Source of the DNA: Desulfobacterales bacterium
Lineage (GTDB): Bacteria; Desulfobacterota; Desulfobacteria; Desulfobacterales; C00003106
Reading direction: 5' to 3'
Length of the DNA stretch: 6,287 nt
NCBI GenBank assembly: GCA_030594505.1
Contig: JAUVFC010000105.1
Span: 1-6,287, forward strand
In this document: one piece after another, positions 4,982-6,287 of the stretch
Position numbering within the stretch: position 1 is the first letter of the stretch
How the letters are laid out: every line of letters begins with the position of its first letter
Program-made: the position numbers and the translations under genes
The notes under the pieces: generated by a model
The model's input: only the letters and a program-made list of their open reading frames with translations
Database searches by the model: none
What the model was told of the DNA's origin: nothing

Positions 4982-5105
4982 ATCCGCAGATTACGCAGAT
5001 GGCACAAATAATGAAAACCGGTTTTGAGGGGGAGGCTGTTCATCAATTGGCGCAAACAGTCTGAAATATAAGAACGTTAAATAAAAATCTGTGAAATCTG
5101 CGGAT
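4982..5105. repeat. 124-bp inverted-repeat element between hypB and hypF
   Basis: ATCCGCAGATTACGCAGAT (4982-5000) and ATCTGTGAAATCTGCGGAT (5087-5105) are inverted copies: 17 of 19 positions are Watson-Crick pairs and one is a G-T wobble. Between them lies a perfect 12-bp palindrome AAAACCGGTTTT (5014-5025) and a short CTGTT/AACAG pair (5036-5040/5055-5059). From memory, the word ATCCGCAGATTACGCAGAT recurs between genes in many bacterial genomes, which suggests a dispersed repeat. The element occupies nearly the whole gap between the hypB stop and the hypF start. No T-run follows the right arm, so it is not a standard terminator. Confidence 0.7.
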
Positions 5106-5138
5106 ATCATTTCTTGGACAAGTCTTATACAATAAAAA

Positions 5139-6287
5139 ATGATGACGAAATGCGGTGTCGGATTGGAAGAAACTGTAGTTGGACGAAGACTGGCCGTAAA
5201 TGGTATTGTACAGGGGGTTGGGTTCCGCCCGTTTGTTTATCAGTTAGCGCTCCTTTACGGGCTCAATGGAGACGTTGGCAATACCTCTTCCGGAGTAACT
5301 GTCCATATTGAGGGGAGCGAAGAAAAGATAGAGGCTTTTGTCCGGGACCTTGCCGAAAAGAGCCCGCCTCTTGCCCACATTACAGAGATATCAAGTTCGG
5401 ACGAACCTGTCAGGGGTTATGAAGGATTTGCCATCCTGGCGAGCAAAGCTCAATCTTTGCGATCGACCCTGATCTCTCCGGACATGGCCATATGCGATGA
5501 TTGTCTGCGGGAGCTGTTTGACCCTGAAGACCGGCGTTATCACTACCCCTTCATCAACTGCACCAATTGCGGCCCCCGGTATACCATCATAGACGATATT
5601 CCCTATGACCGTCCGAATACCTCCATGAAACATTTTAAAATGTGCCCGGAATGCCGGAAAGAATACGATGATCCGGTGGATCGGAGATTTCATGCCCAGC
5701 CGAATGCCTGCGAGATCTGCGGCCCGAATGTATCTCTTTACGATAACCGGCGTACGCGAGTCCTGGCCCAGGATCCTGTCAAAAGGACAGTCGAGCTTCT
5801 CAAACAGGGACATGTTGTCGCGATAAAAGGTCTGGGGGGATTCCACCTGGCTGTGGATGCCGAAAACACCGATGCGGTCATCCGTCTCCGGCAGAGGAAA
5901 CACAGAGAAGAAAAACCGTTTGCTCTGATGTCTTACGATCTTGACCGGGTTCGTCGATACGCCCACATCGAACCGGATGAAGAGGCCCTTCTGACCTCGC
6001 CCCGGCGCCCCATCGTCCTCCTGAAAAAAAAGGATACGAACCCGCTCTCACCTGAAATCTCGCCGCGCAATAAAAACTTCGGGGCAATGCTCCCGTACAC
6101 CCCGCTTCACTATCTCCTTTTGGATTATGATTTCACAGCGCTGGTCATGACCAGCGGAAATATCAGCGAAGAACCGATCTCCATTGATAATGAGGATGCA
6201 TTTGAAGGCCTTGGCGCTATTGCCGATTATTTCCTGATCCACAACCGGGACATCTATCTGCGCAGCGACGATTCCATTGTCAGAAGG
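5139..6287 (+). CDS. hypF: Carbamoyltransferase HypF, N-terminal part (3' truncated by window)
   Basis: HypF converts carbamoyl phosphate and ATP to a carbamoyl group on HypE, the source of the cyanide ligands of the active site. The visible 383 codons run without a stop to the window edge. Residues about 13-100 form the acylphosphatase domain: NGIVQGVGFRPFV with catalytic Arg30, and GNTSSG with Asn48. Two Zn fingers of pattern CxxC-x18-CxxC follow: C119/C122/C141/C144 and C169/C172/C191/C194. A YrdC-like nucleotide-binding domain begins near 208 (KGLGGFHLAV, RKHREEKPFALM, TSGNISEEP) and is cut at SDDSIVRR. The C-terminal Kae1-like transferase domain lies outside; full HypF is about 750 residues. 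The start is uncertain: ATG at 5139 and ATG at 5142 are both possible, an in-frame TAA lies at 5133, and no Shine-Dalgarno is visible. Spacing and orientation fit the hyp gene group. Confidence 0.95.
   Translation, partial: MMTKCGVGLEETVVGRRLAVNGIVQGVGFRPFVYQLALLYGLNGDVGNTSSGVTVHIEGSEEKIEAFVRDLAEKSPPLAHITEISSSDEPVRGYEGFAILASKAQSLRSTLISPDMAICDDCLRELFDPEDRRYHYPFINCTNCGPRYTIIDDIPYDRPNTSMKHFKMCPECRKEYDDPVDRRFHAQPNACEICGPNVSLYDNRRTRVLAQDPVKRTVELLKQGHVVAIKGLGGFHLAVDAENTDAVIRLRQRKHREEKPFALMSYDLDRVRRYAHIEPDEEALLTSPRRPIVLLKKKDTNPLSPEISPRNKNFGAMLPYTPLHYLLLDYDFTALVMTSGNISEEPISIDNEDAFEGLGAIADYFLIHNRDIYLRSDDSIVRR

Noticed and set aside
5000..5014. Possible second sigma-54 promoter before hypF (TGGCAC at 5000-5005)
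   Set aside because: The -24 half is perfect, but the -12 position reads ATGA in place of TTGC, with the invariant GC missing.

Overview
The window carries most of a [NiFe]-hydrogenase gene cluster. It reads left to right on the + strand: the 3' end of a LuxR-type regulator gene, a 436-bp AT-rich regulatory gap, the hydrogenase small and large subunit genes, a terminator, and then maturation genes: a C-terminal endopeptidase, hypC, hypB and the first 383 codons of hypF. No gene is supported on the - strand. The likely host is an anaerobic, deltaproteobacterial-type bacterium (Desulfobacterota in the broad sense). The grounds are a soluble periplasmic group-1 (Desulfovibrio-type) hydrogenase with a Tat signal, a PAS/LuxR-type C-terminus of a kind common in that group, a sigma-54 promoter, and moderate GC in genes with AT-rich gaps. 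This is an inference from family resemblance, not a phylogenetic result.

Regulatory gap (231-666). It holds a 19-bp palindrome directly after the luxR stop and two clusters of TGACA/GACAATTTTT half-sites about 200 bp apart. There is a strong intrinsic terminator at 395-423 that may end a small RNA, and a tandem TTTGATATT repeat. A textbook sigma-54 -24/-12 promoter (TGGCAC-N5-TTGC) lies at 589-603, about 64 bp before the small-subunit start. The layout suggests control by an enhancer-binding protein that is not encoded in the window.

Structural genes (667-3428). The small subunit has a Tat signal, all Cys/His ligands for three Fe-S clusters, Gly at both positions that carry extra Cys in O2-tolerant enzymes, and no C-terminal membrane anchor. 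The large subunit has both CxxC nickel-site motifs and a 15-residue tail after His531 for the protease to remove. A 145-bp nested inverted repeat, resembling a MITE, lies between the two genes. An intrinsic terminator follows the large subunit.

Maturation genes (3536-6287). The endopeptidase and hypC overlap by one base. hypB uses a TTG start behind a strong Shine-Dalgarno sequence. hypF runs off the right edge. HypF makes the thiocarboxamide cyanide precursor, HypC carries the Fe(CN)2CO unit to the large subunit, HypB helps insert nickel, and the protease then trims the tail so that the dimer can fold and be exported by Tat. hypA, hypD and hypE are not in the window. Two further inverted-repeat elements, unrelated to the first and to each other, fill the hypC-hypB and hypB-hypF gaps, so three of the cluster's gaps hold such repeats.
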